From assembly GCA_934271525.1 (NCBI GenBank), contig CAKQRL010000001.1:195103-259102 (forward strand): 64,000 nt of DNA, in the 5' to 3' direction. Source of the stretch: an uncultured Rhodocyclaceae bacterium (GTDB taxonomy: Bacteria > Pseudomonadota > Gammaproteobacteria > Burkholderiales > Rhodocyclaceae). Below the pieces are notes generated by a model. That model worked only from the letters and a program-made list of their open reading frames with translations, was not told where the DNA came from and made no database searches. A program made the translations under genes and the position numbers. Positions 42,795-50,756 of the stretch are shown here, one piece after another (the first letter of the stretch is position 1; every line of letters starts with the position of its first letter).

Positions 42795-43562
42795 ATGAAC
42801 AAACATTTGGAAAAAATTGATGCCCTTTTGGCTGATTTAAAAAAAGCCAAACGCGTTTTGGTGATTACCGGCGCGGGCATTTCTGCTGATTCGGGCTTGC
42901 CCACGTATCGCGGCGTGGCAGGGCTTTATAACGAAGGTTTAACCGAAGAAGGCTTGCGCATTGAAGATTGTCTGTCGGGTGCGGTTTTTCAAAAATATCC
43001 AGAAATTACGTGGAAATATTTGTGGCAAATTGGGGAAAACTGCCGCAAAGCCAAACCGAATCGCGCGCATGAAATCATCAGTGCGTGGCAAAATCGTTTT
43101 GAGCGCTTGTTGGTTTTTACGCAAAACATTGACGATTTGCACCGCCGCGCGGGCTCCAAAGATTTAATAGAAGTGCACGGCAATTTCAAAACTTTGCATT
43201 GCACACGTTGTGCGTGGGCATCGCCTTTGGATTTAAACGAATTATCCCAAGATAAACTCCCTCCCAAATGCCCCAAATGCGGCGCTGTGGCACGTGTGCC
43301 GGTTGTTTTGTTTGGGGAAATGTTGCCAGAGGATGCCATTTATAATTTTTCAAAAGCGTGGGAAGAAGGCTTTGATATGGTTTTTGTAATCGGCACCACG
43401 TGCAGTTTTCCGTATATTGCGCAACCTGTTTTGATGGCGGCGCAAAGCGGCTTGCCCACTGTTGAAATCAATTTGGACTCCACACCTGTTACACCTTTTG
43501 TGCGCCACCACGTGGCAATTCCAGCGGCACAAGCGCTTGAAAAAATCAACGCATTGTTGTAA
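42795..43562 (+). CDS. Sir2-family NAD-dependent protein deacylase
   Basis: 255 aa sirtuin. GAGISADSGLPTYRG is the NAD site, TQNIDDLHRRAG carries NID, and HGNF contains the catalytic His. The zinc ribbon is CTRCAWASP plus CPKCGAVARV. The NAD pocket ends GTTCSFPYIA. Removes acyl groups from lysines of metabolic enzymes. The CobB-type YxxR deacylase pair is not obvious, so substrate class is open. Start ATG 42795 lies after a purine-rich stretch. Confidence 0.93.
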   Translation: MNKHLEKIDALLADLKKAKRVLVITGAGISADSGLPTYRGVAGLYNEGLTEEGLRIEDCLSGAVFQKYPEITWKYLWQIGENCRKAKPNRAHEIISAWQNRFERLLVFTQNIDDLHRRAGSKDLIEVHGNFKTLHCTRCAWASPLDLNELSQDKLPPKCPKCGAVARVPVVLFGEMLPEDAIYNFSKAWEEGFDMVFVIGTTCSFPYIAQPVLMAAQSGLPTVEINLDSTPVTPFVRHHVAIPAAQALEKINALL

Positions 43563-43598
43563 GAAAAAAGTTGCAAAAAAACAACGGCGCATTTTTTG

Positions 43599-43630
43599 TT
43601 GCACTGCAAAAAAATTTATCGCACTGCAAA
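43599..43630 (+). promoter_or_regulatory. Twin TTGCACTGCAAA motifs before the phasin gene
   Basis: TTGCACTGCAAA at 43599 and TCGCACTGCAAA at 43619, starts exactly 20 bp (two helical turns) apart. The same core occurs before phaC. Likely PhaR operators, by analogy with phasin gene control. Confidence 0.55.
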
Positions 43631-43680
43631 ATTTTTTTAAAATGCCTTCTTTTTTATTTAGCTTAACAAAGGAGTGTTTT

Positions 43681-44208
43681 ATGTTTTTCACGACCACCCC
43701 ACAAGAGTCCTTTAAGGAACAAACGAATTTGGCGGGCTATTGTATTAGCACCACTTTGGATGGCATTGAGCGTGTGGCGATGTTGAATTTATCCACCGCT
43801 CGCTCGACAGTGGAAATGGCGTTGTCTTCTATGAGCGGTTTAACGGGCGCCAAAGATTTGCGGGTAACCACTTATTTGCACAAACATTTAACGCCCGCTT
43901 TGGAACAAGGCGCACAATACACACGCAATTTTATTGAAATCAACAGCAACACACGCCACAAAATTGCCGAGCGTGTTGAAAATAAAATTGCCGAACAGCA
44001 AAATGAATTTCACCATTTGATTGAACGCTCACTTGACCAAGGACCTTTGGCGAGTCAAAAAGCGGTTTCTATGGTGAAAAGCGCCATCCGTGCCACCACC
44101 GATACTTTGGAAGGCATCAATGAAGCTGCCAAACGTGCTGGCGAAATGGTGGAAGCAAGCACTTCTGCGGTGGTCAATGCCACGGCAAAATCGGCATGCA
44201 AAATTTAA
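43681..44208 (+). CDS. Phasin family protein (PHA granule-associated)
   Basis: 175 aa from ATG 43681, ribosome site AAAGGAGTG. Pattern of a phasin: amphipathic helices with a run KAVSMVKSAIRATTDTLEGI and Ala/Val-rich ending AAKRAGEMVEASTSAVVNAT. Coats PHB granules made by PhaC. The upstream twin motifs and terminator at 44231 make it a single-gene unit. The frame continues upstream into sirtuin sequence but has no better start. Confidence 0.88.
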   Translation: MFFTTTPQESFKEQTNLAGYCISTTLDGIERVAMLNLSTARSTVEMALSSMSGLTGAKDLRVTTYLHKHLTPALEQGAQYTRNFIEINSNTRHKIAERVENKIAEQQNEFHHLIERSLDQGPLASQKAVSMVKSAIRATTDTLEGINEAAKRAGEMVEASTSAVVNATAKSACKI

Positions 44209-44230
44209 TAACAAACATTGTTCAAAACGA

Positions 44231-44264
44231 AAAACGGCGTTTTTTGGAAAAACGCCGTTTTTTT
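44231..44264 (+). terminator. Intrinsic terminator after the phasin gene
   Basis: AACGGCGTTTTT - TGG - AAAAACGCCGTT followed by T5. Confidence 0.93.
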
Positions 44265-44287
44265 GAATTGTTTCAAAAAAATTACAC

Positions 44288-44298
44288 GTTTACCGTGG
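44288..44298. repeat. Dispersed repeat, single right arm
   Basis: GTTTACCGTGG followed by AAAA, preceded by TTTC-A7-TTACAC. Between the phasin terminator and the 44372 gene. Confidence 0.8.
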
Positions 44299-44371
44299 AA
44301 AATTTTATTTTTTTAGGCAAAATATAGTTTTTAAAATGTAGAATGTAGAAAAGCAACAGCGGGTTTTTGTT

Positions 44372-45139
44372 ATGGAAATGGAAGACGTTCTCTTGGATAA
44401 TCGCCCTGCGGTGCAGCGTTATGTGACTACAAACGCCAACATTACTGCGCAGGAATTGCGCCTGATTTTGAGTTTTCAGGGGCGCTACAAGCTTGCCCGC
44501 AATTTCAAATGTATTGTGGTGGAAGGTTACCGTGAACGCACTTTGGTGAGTTATAACCTTGGTTTTCAGCTTTTTTTAACTTATACCGCCTTGGAACGCT
44601 TATCAAAAATCGTGCGCAAACACCACCACATGGTGGAAATCAACAATCCCAAAGTTGCGCAAAGCCTGCGTTCTGTTTATGTGACTCAACAAAACGCCAT
44701 TCGCACCGTTTTGGCAAAAACGCAATTTGCCCAAAGTTTTGACGACTTTATGAGCGGCAAAACCGACAACATTCGCATTATGGCAACGGCGTTAAGAATG
44801 CTTGTTTTTGCGGGGCATTTTTCATTTTCTAGCACATCAACTTTAATGCCTTTGCATATTCGTGCTTTGCAAGATTTAAACGAAGCCATTTTGAAATATT
44901 GCGTGCAAACCTTTGAGACGTGGTTCAAAAAACGCAAAAAAGGCGAAGTGCCGCCGCCAGAACCTGCCGCAGACAACAAAACGGACGATGAAGACGACCT
45001 TGCCGAAGACGATGCTTCCCCGCTGACCATCATTATGGAGCAGGGCGATTTAACCGAAACCGATGCCACCAGCAAATCTTTGCAGGAAAAAGATTTAACG
45101 CAAACCCAAGTGCGCCGCCGCCATCTTTTTGGGTTTTAA
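44372..45139 (+). CDS. Protein of unknown function with acidic tail
   Basis: 255 aa, no signal peptide or clear membrane helix. The first 190 residues look alpha-helical (LRLILSFQGRYKLARNFKC, ALERLSKIVRKHHHMVEIN, IRIMATALRMLVF). Residues 190-255 are a Lys/Pro patch followed by a Asp/Glu/Thr-rich disordered tail. I recognise no family. ATG 44378 is an alternative start. Stands alone between two terminators, so it is an independent unit. Confidence 0.7.
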   Translation: MEMEDVLLDNRPAVQRYVTTNANITAQELRLILSFQGRYKLARNFKCIVVEGYRERTLVSYNLGFQLFLTYTALERLSKIVRKHHHMVEINNPKVAQSLRSVYVTQQNAIRTVLAKTQFAQSFDDFMSGKTDNIRIMATALRMLVFAGHFSFSSTSTLMPLHIRALQDLNEAILKYCVQTFETWFKKRKKGEVPPPEPAADNKTDDEDDLAEDDASPLTIIMEQGDLTETDATSKSLQEKDLTQTQVRRRHLFGF

Positions 45140-45173
45140 TTTTTTGTTATTGTTTTTTTTGTGTTTTTTGAAT

Positions 45174-45198
45174 AACCGTGGCTTGCCACGGTTTTTTT
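45174..45198 (+). terminator. Intrinsic terminator after the 44372 gene
   Basis: AACCGTGG - CTTG - CCACGGTT then T5. The stem uses the same CCACGGT core as the dispersed repeat but inside out. Confidence 0.88.
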
Positions 45199-45281
45199 GT
45201 TGTTGTGAAAGAAGACGCAATATTGCCCTGATAAAATCAAAAAATCATATAGAATCAAAGAAAAATCCAAGGAGTTAAGCC

Positions 45282-45548
45282 ATGTATGATTTATCCATCG
45301 CCGTGCCACAATCTTTCAAAACCACTTGCAGAAAAACCGAGTCAAAAGCAAAACCAAAAGATGAGCAAAAAACAGCTCAAAAAGTGGTGAAAAAAGTGGC
45401 AAAAAAAACCAAAACCCAACCCGAGCGGGTTTTTAAAGAAGAAGTTGCATCTGTTGCCACTTGGCGTGCGGTGGAAAAAGGCATGGCGGAAATTGCTCGT
45501 GGTGAGTTTTTCACCTTGGAAGAGTTGGAAGCGAAATATTTGAAATGA
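45282..45548 (+). CDS. Putative antitoxin of a RelE-type toxin-antitoxin pair
   Basis: 88 aa. A Lys-rich middle (about residues 18-45) precedes WRAVEKGMAEIARGEFFTLEELEAKYLK, an amphipathic C-terminus like the toxin-wrapping part of antitoxins. No clear HTH or ribbon-helix-helix. Good ribosome site (AAGGAG). Its stop overlaps the toxin start (ATGA). Assignment rests on the paired arrangement. Confidence 0.72.
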   Translation: MYDLSIAVPQSFKTTCRKTESKAKPKDEQKTAQKVVKKVAKKTKTQPERVFKEEVASVATWRAVEKGMAEIARGEFFTLEELEAKYLK

Positions 45549-45817
45549 CTTGGCGCATTGAAACTTCCAAGCGGTTTGAAAAATTTTTGGCAAAACACAA
45601 CGATGCCGCCCCGCAAATTTTGAAAATATTGCGCATTTTAGCCAACGACCCTTATAGCAATTCTTTGGATATCAAAAAATTGGTTAATCACCCTGATGGT
45701 TTTTATCGTGTGCGTTTTGGCAAATACCGCATAATTTACACATTAGATGCTGCCAACAAAACCATTGCTTTTCCCGCTGCCGATGCCCGTGGCGGAATTT
45801 ATAAAAACAAAAAATAG
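45545..45817 (+). CDS. RelE/ParE superfamily toxin
   Basis: 90 aa full-length RelE fold. MTWRIETSKRFEKFLAKHN, then LVNHPDGFYRVRFGKYRIIYTLD, the core of RelE/ParE toxins with the Arg/Tyr-rich strand, and ADARGGIYKN at the end. Probably an mRNA interferase or gyrase poison. Translationally coupled to the antitoxin. The only apparently intact toxin of three such loci in 45-51 kb. Confidence 0.85.
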   Translation: MTWRIETSKRFEKFLAKHNDAAPQILKILRILANDPYSNSLDIKKLVNHPDGFYRVRFGKYRIIYTLDAANKTIAFPAADARGGIYKNKK

Positions 45818-45837
45818 TTTTAAACCACCGAGATTTT

Positions 45838-45886
45838 CCACGGTAAACGTTTAAAAACTTTGAAAAAAAGAAATCGTTCACCGTGG
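45838..45886. repeat. Dispersed paired repeat, 38-bp spacing class
   Basis: CCACGGTAAAC at 45838 and GTTCACCGTGG at 45876, core A5-C-T3-G-A7, between the toxin gene and the fliC promoter. Confidence 0.92.
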
Positions 45887-45920
45887 AAAATTACCCAACA
45901 AAAGCAAAATAAAAAAAGAG

Positions 45921-45935
45921 TGGCACTGAAATTGC
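45921..45935 (+). promoter_or_regulatory. fliC: Sigma-54-type promoter upstream of fliC
   Basis: TGGCACTGAAATTGC matches the -24/-12 consensus TGGCAC-N5-TTGC exactly, with GG and GC 10 bp apart. The predicted start is near 45947, giving an untranslated leader of about 240 nt before the ATG at 46187. The gap 45888-46186 holds this promoter and leader and no gene. Confidence 0.75.
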
Positions 45936-46186
45936 TTTTTTGCTTGCCGTTTTTGCGTTTGTTTGGCTTAAAAAAAGGGATTCAAGTTTTGATTTTGAGC
46001 GCCGTAAAAACACATAAGAAAGTCCAAAAGCGCAAAAGCGTGATGTAACAAGGTTATGCAAAGCCTGCAAAAGCAAAAGCAAAGGCAAAAAAAACGCAAA
46101 ACCTTGGCGCAAGAAAGGCGGAATAAAGCGTTTTAAGGCGTTTTTGGATGCAAGTTTTTTGGAATTGTTTTTTTAGGAGAATTATC

Positions 46187-47755
46187 ATGGCAATGGTTTT
46201 AAACACCAACATCCAGTCGTTGAATTCCCAACGGCATTTGTCCAACAGCCAATCTAGTTTGAACACGGCGTTGGAACGTTTGTCTTCTGGTTTGCGCATC
46301 AACAGCGCCAAGGATGACGCTGCTGGTTTGGCAATTTCTGACCGGATGACTGCCCAAATTCGTGGTTTAACCCAAGCACAACGCAACGCCAATGACGGCA
46401 TTTCCATGGCGCAAACTGCCGAAGGCGCTTTGGGCAAAATGAGTGAAATTTTGCAACGGATTCGTGAATTAGCCGTGCAATCGGCAAACGCCACCAACAG
46501 CGCTTCTGATCGCAAAGCCTTGAATGATGAAGTGGGGCAATTGGTTTCCGAATTGCAACGCTTTGCCTCCACCACGCAATTCAACGGCACCACCTTGTTG
46601 GATGGAACAAACGCCACCAACACCTACCAAGTGGGCGCCAATGCTAACCAAACCATTATGGCAACCACCACCGACTTCCGCACGGACAAATACGGCGCTT
46701 ATCAAATCGGGAATGTAGTTGCTACTGGTGGTGCTGGCGCTGGTGTTGCTGTGTCTAATGCCGTGTCTAGCTCCACAACGGGGCAACAAGTGACTGGTGC
46801 TTTTGTTAAATCTTCTGGCACAATGATTTTGAATGGTCCCAACGGCACGGCAAATATTACATGTGGCACGGGTGATTCTGCTTACGATATGGCGCAAAAA
46901 ATCAATGCGCAATCGCAAACGGGGATTACTGCCGAAGCCCGCACGGAAACTCGCTTGACATTCGGTGCATCAGGTTCTTATAGCTTGCAAGTATTCACCA
47001 CAACCGCTGCCAACGGCTCTGCGAAGGTGGATGCAAGTAACATTGCCACGGTTTCCTTTAAAATTGATGCCCACGAAACCAAAGATGGTTTGACCGCAGC
47101 AGCCAATGCTTTCAATGAAGTCTCTGCCAAATCTGGCGTTACGGCGAAAGTTACGGACGATGGCAAAGGCTTGATTTTGGTCAACGAAGAAGGCAAGAAT
47201 ATCAACGTTGGTTCGGATAGCAAAACTGACCCGGGTGTGATTTGTTTAGGGAACACGAGTGGTGGTGTAACCTGTGCGAGTATCGCTAGCAACTCTGCTG
47301 GTCTGCTTACCGCAGGTGGTCAAATCACCTTGGATGCGTCCCGTTCTTATTCGGTGCAACTTTCAGGCAACATGCAATTACAAGCGGGCGCTTTAACGCA
47401 AAGTTCTTTGACTTCCGCAACAGCCCAAGCCTCCGATTTGCAAAAAGTGGCAAGTTTGGATATTTCCACGGTGAAAGGCGCCACGCAAGCCCTGCGCACG
47501 GTTGACCAAGCTTTGGATGCGGTGTCAAGCCAACGTGCCAAATTCGGTGCTTTGCAAAGCCGCTTTGAATACACGGTTGCCAACCTTTCAACCACCATTG
47601 AAAACACCACTTCGGCAAGAAGCCGTATTCAAGACACCGACTTTGCCTCTGAAACGGCAAATATGACCAAAGCACAAGTGCTCCAACAAGCTGGCACGGC
47701 AATGCTGGCGCAAGCCAACAGCTTGCCGCAAAGTGTTTTGACCTTGTTGAACTAG
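46187..47755 (+). CDS. fliC: Flagellin FliC
   Basis: 522 aa from ATG 46187. The N-terminal D0/D1 region (MVLNTNIQSLNSQRHLSNS, LSSGLRINSAKDDAAGLAIS) and the C-terminal D1/D0 region (AALQSRFEYTVANLS-type, RIQDTDFASETANMTKAQVL, ANSLPQSVLTLLN) are conserved. The variable Thr/Ala/Gly-rich middle is surface-exposed and could be glycosylated. A sigma-54 promoter and a leader lie upstream, a strong terminator downstream. Confidence 0.97.
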   Translation: MAMVLNTNIQSLNSQRHLSNSQSSLNTALERLSSGLRINSAKDDAAGLAISDRMTAQIRGLTQAQRNANDGISMAQTAEGALGKMSEILQRIRELAVQSANATNSASDRKALNDEVGQLVSELQRFASTTQFNGTTLLDGTNATNTYQVGANANQTIMATTTDFRTDKYGAYQIGNVVATGGAGAGVAVSNAVSSSTTGQQVTGAFVKSSGTMILNGPNGTANITCGTGDSAYDMAQKINAQSQTGITAEARTETRLTFGASGSYSLQVFTTTAANGSAKVDASNIATVSFKIDAHETKDGLTAAANAFNEVSAKSGVTAKVTDDGKGLILVNEEGKNINVGSDSKTDPGVICLGNTSGGVTCASIASNSAGLLTAGGQITLDASRSYSVQLSGNMQLQAGALTQSSLTSATAQASDLQKVASLDISTVKGATQALRTVDQALDAVSSQRAKFGALQSRFEYTVANLSTTIENTTSARSRIQDTDFASETANMTKAQVLQQAGTAMLAQANSLPQSVLTLLN

Positions 47756-47767
47756 CCACAACCCACT

Positions 47768-47810
47768 CAGCAAAAAGGGATTTTCAACAACCCTTTTTGC
47801 TGGGGGTTTT
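47768..47810 (+). terminator. Intrinsic terminator after fliC
   Basis: CAGCAAAAAGGG and CCCTTTTTGCTG pair around an 11-nt loop, then GGGGTTTT. Confidence 0.9.
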
Positions 47811-47873
47811 AAAAAGTTTAATTTTATTGATGACGTTTTTTTTTAATGTTTTTTCTGCAAAAAGGAGATGGCA

Positions 47874-48302
47874 ATGATGAATATCTCTACCTTAACCAAC
47901 ACCACGCAAGCTTTGAATCAGGCGCAAACGCAACGCACGCCCTCGCCTGTTACCACCCAAAACACGGGCAATGCGCCCGTTGAACAACGCCCAAGTTCTG
48001 CGCCGCAACCGGTGAATCAAAGCCAACAAATTGCCAAAAATGTTTCAGCCACAGAAAACCAAGACGAATTGCAGGCTTTAAACGATGCGGCACAAAAAAT
48101 CAGTGCGCATTTGAATTTAAAAAATTCTTCTTTGGAATTTTCCGTTGACCAAAATTCTGGCAAAAACGTGGTGAAAATTGTGGATAAAACAACCAAAGAA
48201 GTGGTGCGGCAAATTCCATCCGAAGAAGCCATTCACATTGCGCAAGCTTTGGATGAATTGGATGAAATCCGCCAAGGTTTGCTGCTATCAGAACAAGGTT
48301 AA
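47874..48302 (+). CDS. flaG: FlaG family flagellar protein
   Basis: 142 aa. The C-terminal half carries the FlaG domain: LNLKNSSLEFSVDQNSG-NVVKIVDKTTKEVVRQIPSEEAIHIAQAL. The N-terminal Gln/Pro/Thr-rich part is variable. FlaG influences filament length and stability. ATG 47874 is preferred over 47868 because the AAGGAG site would touch the earlier ATG. Followed by fliD. Confidence 0.92.
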   Translation: MMNISTLTNTTQALNQAQTQRTPSPVTTQNTGNAPVEQRPSSAPQPVNQSQQIAKNVSATENQDELQALNDAAQKISAHLNLKNSSLEFSVDQNSGKNVVKIVDKTTKEVVRQIPSEEAIHIAQALDELDEIRQGLLLSEQG

Positions 48303-48313
48303 AAGAAAAAAAT

Positions 48314-48324
48314 CCACGGTCAAC
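48314..48324. repeat. Dispersed repeat, single left arm before fliD
   Basis: CCACGGTCAAC, core GCAAAT7-GAAAG, no right arm. Lies between flaG and fliD within the cluster. Confidence 0.8.
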
Positions 48325-48367
48325 CGCAAATTTTTTTGAAAGTTTTGTTAAAAAAAGGACAAAGAAA

Positions 48368-49819
48368 ATGGCATCCATCACCGCATTAGGCACAGGTTCC
48401 GGCATTGATTTGGAAAGTATGGTAACCAAACTCATGGATGTGGAACGCTTATCCATTACCCGAGTGCAAAACCGCCAAAAAAGCGTGGAGTCGGAAATTT
48501 CCGGTTTGGGGCAGTTGAGCAATGCTTTGTCTTCTATTCAAACGGCGGCAAAAGATTTGTTGCCTGCTTCTTCAACTGCTTCAATGAAAGATACTTTTAC
48601 CACTTACAAAGCCAGCGTGGTCAATGAAAAAGTAGCCTCCGCCACTTTAAAATCGGGTGCCAAAAACACAGCCACCGGCGGCTATTCTTTGGAAGTGGAA
48701 CAATTGGCATCATCCCATCGCTTGGTTACCAAAGCAGGTGAAAAAAACGAAGTAACAGAGAATGGCACTTTGAAAATTGAAATCGGTTCTTTGTCGGAAA
48801 AAGACGGCAAAAAAACCTTTTCTGCCAACGGTGCCAAAACCTTGGAAATTGATGTTAAAAAAGACGCTTCATTGTCAGACATTCGTGATGCAATTAACAA
48901 AGCAAACGGCGGCGTATCTGCAACCATTATTAAAGGTTCGGGCGGCGAGCAGTTGGTGCTTTCATCCAAAGATACGGGTTTGGACAATGTGATGAAAATC
49001 TCCGGCTTGAAAAATTTTGCTTTTGACCCTGCCGCCGCCGCCGATTCTGCAACCAACAAAATGAGCGATTCGGCAACTGATGGCGGAGCGGCGGCGCAAA
49101 ATGCCAAATTGTCCATTAACGGCATTGCGGCAGAGAGTTCTTCCAACGTGGTGGAAAATGTTTTGGATGGCGTCTCTTTAACGCTTTATGGCACCAATAA
49201 AGGTGACCCAACCACCGTTTCCGTATCTGTGGATAATTCCACCAAAATTACTGAGAGTTTGGATGCTTTTGTAACTTCTTTTAATGCTTCTGCCACCATT
49301 ATTTCCGACTTGGGCAAATACGAACAAGAAACGGGCGAAACTGGTTTGTTGCAAGGCAGAGCCATTTTGCGCAATTCCAAAACGCAACTGACCAAATTGA
49401 TTTCCGGCAACAATGGCATTGCGGGTTCGGAATACCAAAATTTGGCATCCATTGGCGTTTCATTTAGCAAAACAGGCGAGTTGCAGTTGGATTCGTCCAT
49501 GCTCAAAACCGCTTTAAGCAGGGATTATGACGGCGTGATGGGCTTGGTGCAAAACACTTTCAAAGGGCTTGATTCGGGCGTGGATAAAATGATTGCCACA
49601 GACGGCACGGTCACCAAATCCACAGAAAGCACCAACAAAATTTTGTCGCAATTAAAAGAGCAAGAATCAACTTTGAATACACGCTTGAATAACATTGAAT
49701 CACGTTACAGAAAACAATTTACCAGTTTGGATTCTTTGGTTTCCAGTTGGAACAACATTTCTTCGTATATCTCGCAGTTGGTAGATAGTATGAATGCCAA
49801 TTCCGGGGCACGCAAATAA
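48368..49819 (+). CDS. fliD: Flagellar filament cap protein FliD
   Basis: 483 aa. N-terminal FliD_N (ALGTGSGIDLESMVTKLMDVE), central cap domains, and the C-terminal ESRYRKQFTSLDSLVSSW-NNISSYISQLV coiled region. Caps the filament so that flagellin can assemble. Ribosome site AAAAGGACAAAGAAA. Its terminator at 49847 ends directly at the fliS start. Confidence 0.95.
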   Translation: MASITALGTGSGIDLESMVTKLMDVERLSITRVQNRQKSVESEISGLGQLSNALSSIQTAAKDLLPASSTASMKDTFTTYKASVVNEKVASATLKSGAKNTATGGYSLEVEQLASSHRLVTKAGEKNEVTENGTLKIEIGSLSEKDGKKTFSANGAKTLEIDVKKDASLSDIRDAINKANGGVSATIIKGSGGEQLVLSSKDTGLDNVMKISGLKNFAFDPAAAADSATNKMSDSATDGGAAAQNAKLSINGIAAESSSNVVENVLDGVSLTLYGTNKGDPTTVSVSVDNSTKITESLDAFVTSFNASATIISDLGKYEQETGETGLLQGRAILRNSKTQLTKLISGNNGIAGSEYQNLASIGVSFSKTGELQLDSSMLKTALSRDYDGVMGLVQNTFKGLDSGVDKMIATDGTVTKSTESTNKILSQLKEQESTLNTRLNNIESRYRKQFTSLDSLVSSWNNISSYISQLVDSMNANSGARK

Positions 49820-49846
49820 ACAAAAATAAAACAAAACAAGTAAAAT

Positions 49847-49873
49847 AAAACCCTTCTTGTGAAGGGTTTTTTT
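49847..49873 (+). terminator. Intrinsic terminator overlapping the fliS ribosome site
   Basis: AAAACCCTTC - TTGT - GAAGGGTTTTTTT, ending one base before the fliS ATG. GAAGGG in the 3' stem is the only good ribosome site for fliS. Confidence 0.88.
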
Positions 49874-50299
49874 ATGTTTGGAACGTTTAACAAACCAACC
49901 GCCGCTTATGAACAAGTGGGCATTGCATCGGATGTGGCAAGTGCCGACCCGCATCGCTTGATTTTGTTGCTTTTTGAAGGTGCGGCAGCGGCTTTGAACC
50001 ATGCGCTTTTTTGCATGGAAGAGGGCGATATTCCGGGCAAAGGGCAATCTATTTCCAAAGCTATTTCTATTATCAACGATGGTTTGTTGGCAAGTTTGGA
50101 TGTGAAAGCGGGCGGCGAATTGGCTGAACGCCTTTATGCGCTTTATGAATATATGGTTAATCGCTTACTTTGGGCGAATTTAAAAAACGACAAAACCGTT
50201 TTGCAAGAAGTGCAATACCTTTTGGAAGAAATCCACAGCGCTTGGCGTGCCATCAAACCCAATGCGGATGGCACATTTCCGCCGCCACCCGAAGAATAA
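49874..50299 (+). CDS. fliS: Flagellin export chaperone FliS
   Basis: 141 aa from ATG 49874. N-terminal YEQVGIASDVASADPHRLILLLFEGAAAALN and the four-helix bundle are FliS hallmarks; IPGKGQSISKAISIINDGLLASLD is the core. It holds flagellin before export. An in-frame GTG at 49859 lies within the terminator hairpin. The C-terminus ends in PPPPEE. Translation may be damped by the hairpin unless the ribosome or polymerase opens it. Confidence 0.93.
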   Translation: MFGTFNKPTAAYEQVGIASDVASADPHRLILLLFEGAAAALNHALFCMEEGDIPGKGQSISKAISIINDGLLASLDVKAGGELAERLYALYEYMVNRLLWANLKNDKTVLQEVQYLLEEIHSAWRAIKPNADGTFPPPPEE

Positions 50300-50310
50300 G
50301 GCGAGAAACA

Positions 50311-50550
50311 ATGAAAATCCACGCCATTATTGAAAAGGACGAAAACGGCTATTTTGCCTACGTGCCGAGCTTGCAAGGTTGCGTAACCCAAGGCGAAACC
50401 TTGGAAGACACTCGGGAGAATATAAAAGAAGCGGTGGCGTTGTATTTGGAAAGTTTGGAAGCTGACGAGATTCAAAGTATTTTGTCTAAACAAGTTACCA
50501 TCACACCAATTGAGGTTGCAGGTAGCCATCGCATTTATACGCATTTATAA
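50311..50550 (+). CDS. hicB: HicB-family antitoxin with a HicA-like tail
   Basis: 79 aa. HicB fold start MKIHAIIEKDENGYFAYVPS with LQGCVTQGETLEDTRENIKEAVALYLESL. The last residues AGSHRIYTHL look like the internal GSHxIYxH motif of HicA, not HicB. The usual C-terminal DNA-binding or linker part ends before it. I infer a deletion that fused hicB to the middle of hicA. The HicB part may still be stable. Confidence 0.75.
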   Translation: MKIHAIIEKDENGYFAYVPSLQGCVTQGETLEDTRENIKEAVALYLESLEADEIQSILSKQVTITPIEVAGSHRIYTHL

Positions 50551-50656
50551 AAAAGAAAGTTTGTGAATGGTTTTGCCACACCACGCAGGCAAAGTTTTAC
50601 ACCCAAAAATCATCAAAGATTTGTTTAATGTGTTGGAGCGTGCAAGGTTTTTGTAA
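50520..50656 (+). pseudogene. hicA: Decayed hicA toxin remnant
   Basis: GSHRIYTH in the frame of hicB, then, in another frame from ATG 50567, VLPHHAGKVLHPKIIKDLFN, matching the HicA end (VPxHxGKxLxPxTLRSIL). The N-terminal helix and strand of HicA are missing, and a stop and a frame change separate the pieces. The 29-codon piece ends at 50656. Confidence 0.6.
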
Positions 50657-50660
50657 AATT

Positions 50661-50708
50661 CCACGGTAAACCGATGTTTTTTTCAAAAAAATAATGCGTT
50701 TACCGTGG
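50661..50708. repeat. Dispersed paired repeat, 37-bp spacing
   Basis: CCACGGTAAAC at 50661 and GTTTACCGTGG at 50698, core T7-C-A7, 5 bp after the hicA remnant. Confidence 0.92.
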
Positions 50709-50756
50709 AAAATCGCTATTAAAATGAAAAAGTTTTAAAGAAAAAGGAGCGTAAAA

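Noticed and set aside
47466..47480. TTCCACGGTGAAA in fliC as a repeat arm
   Set aside because: Lacks the flanking core and TTTT, and encodes conserved flagellin residues; likely chance.
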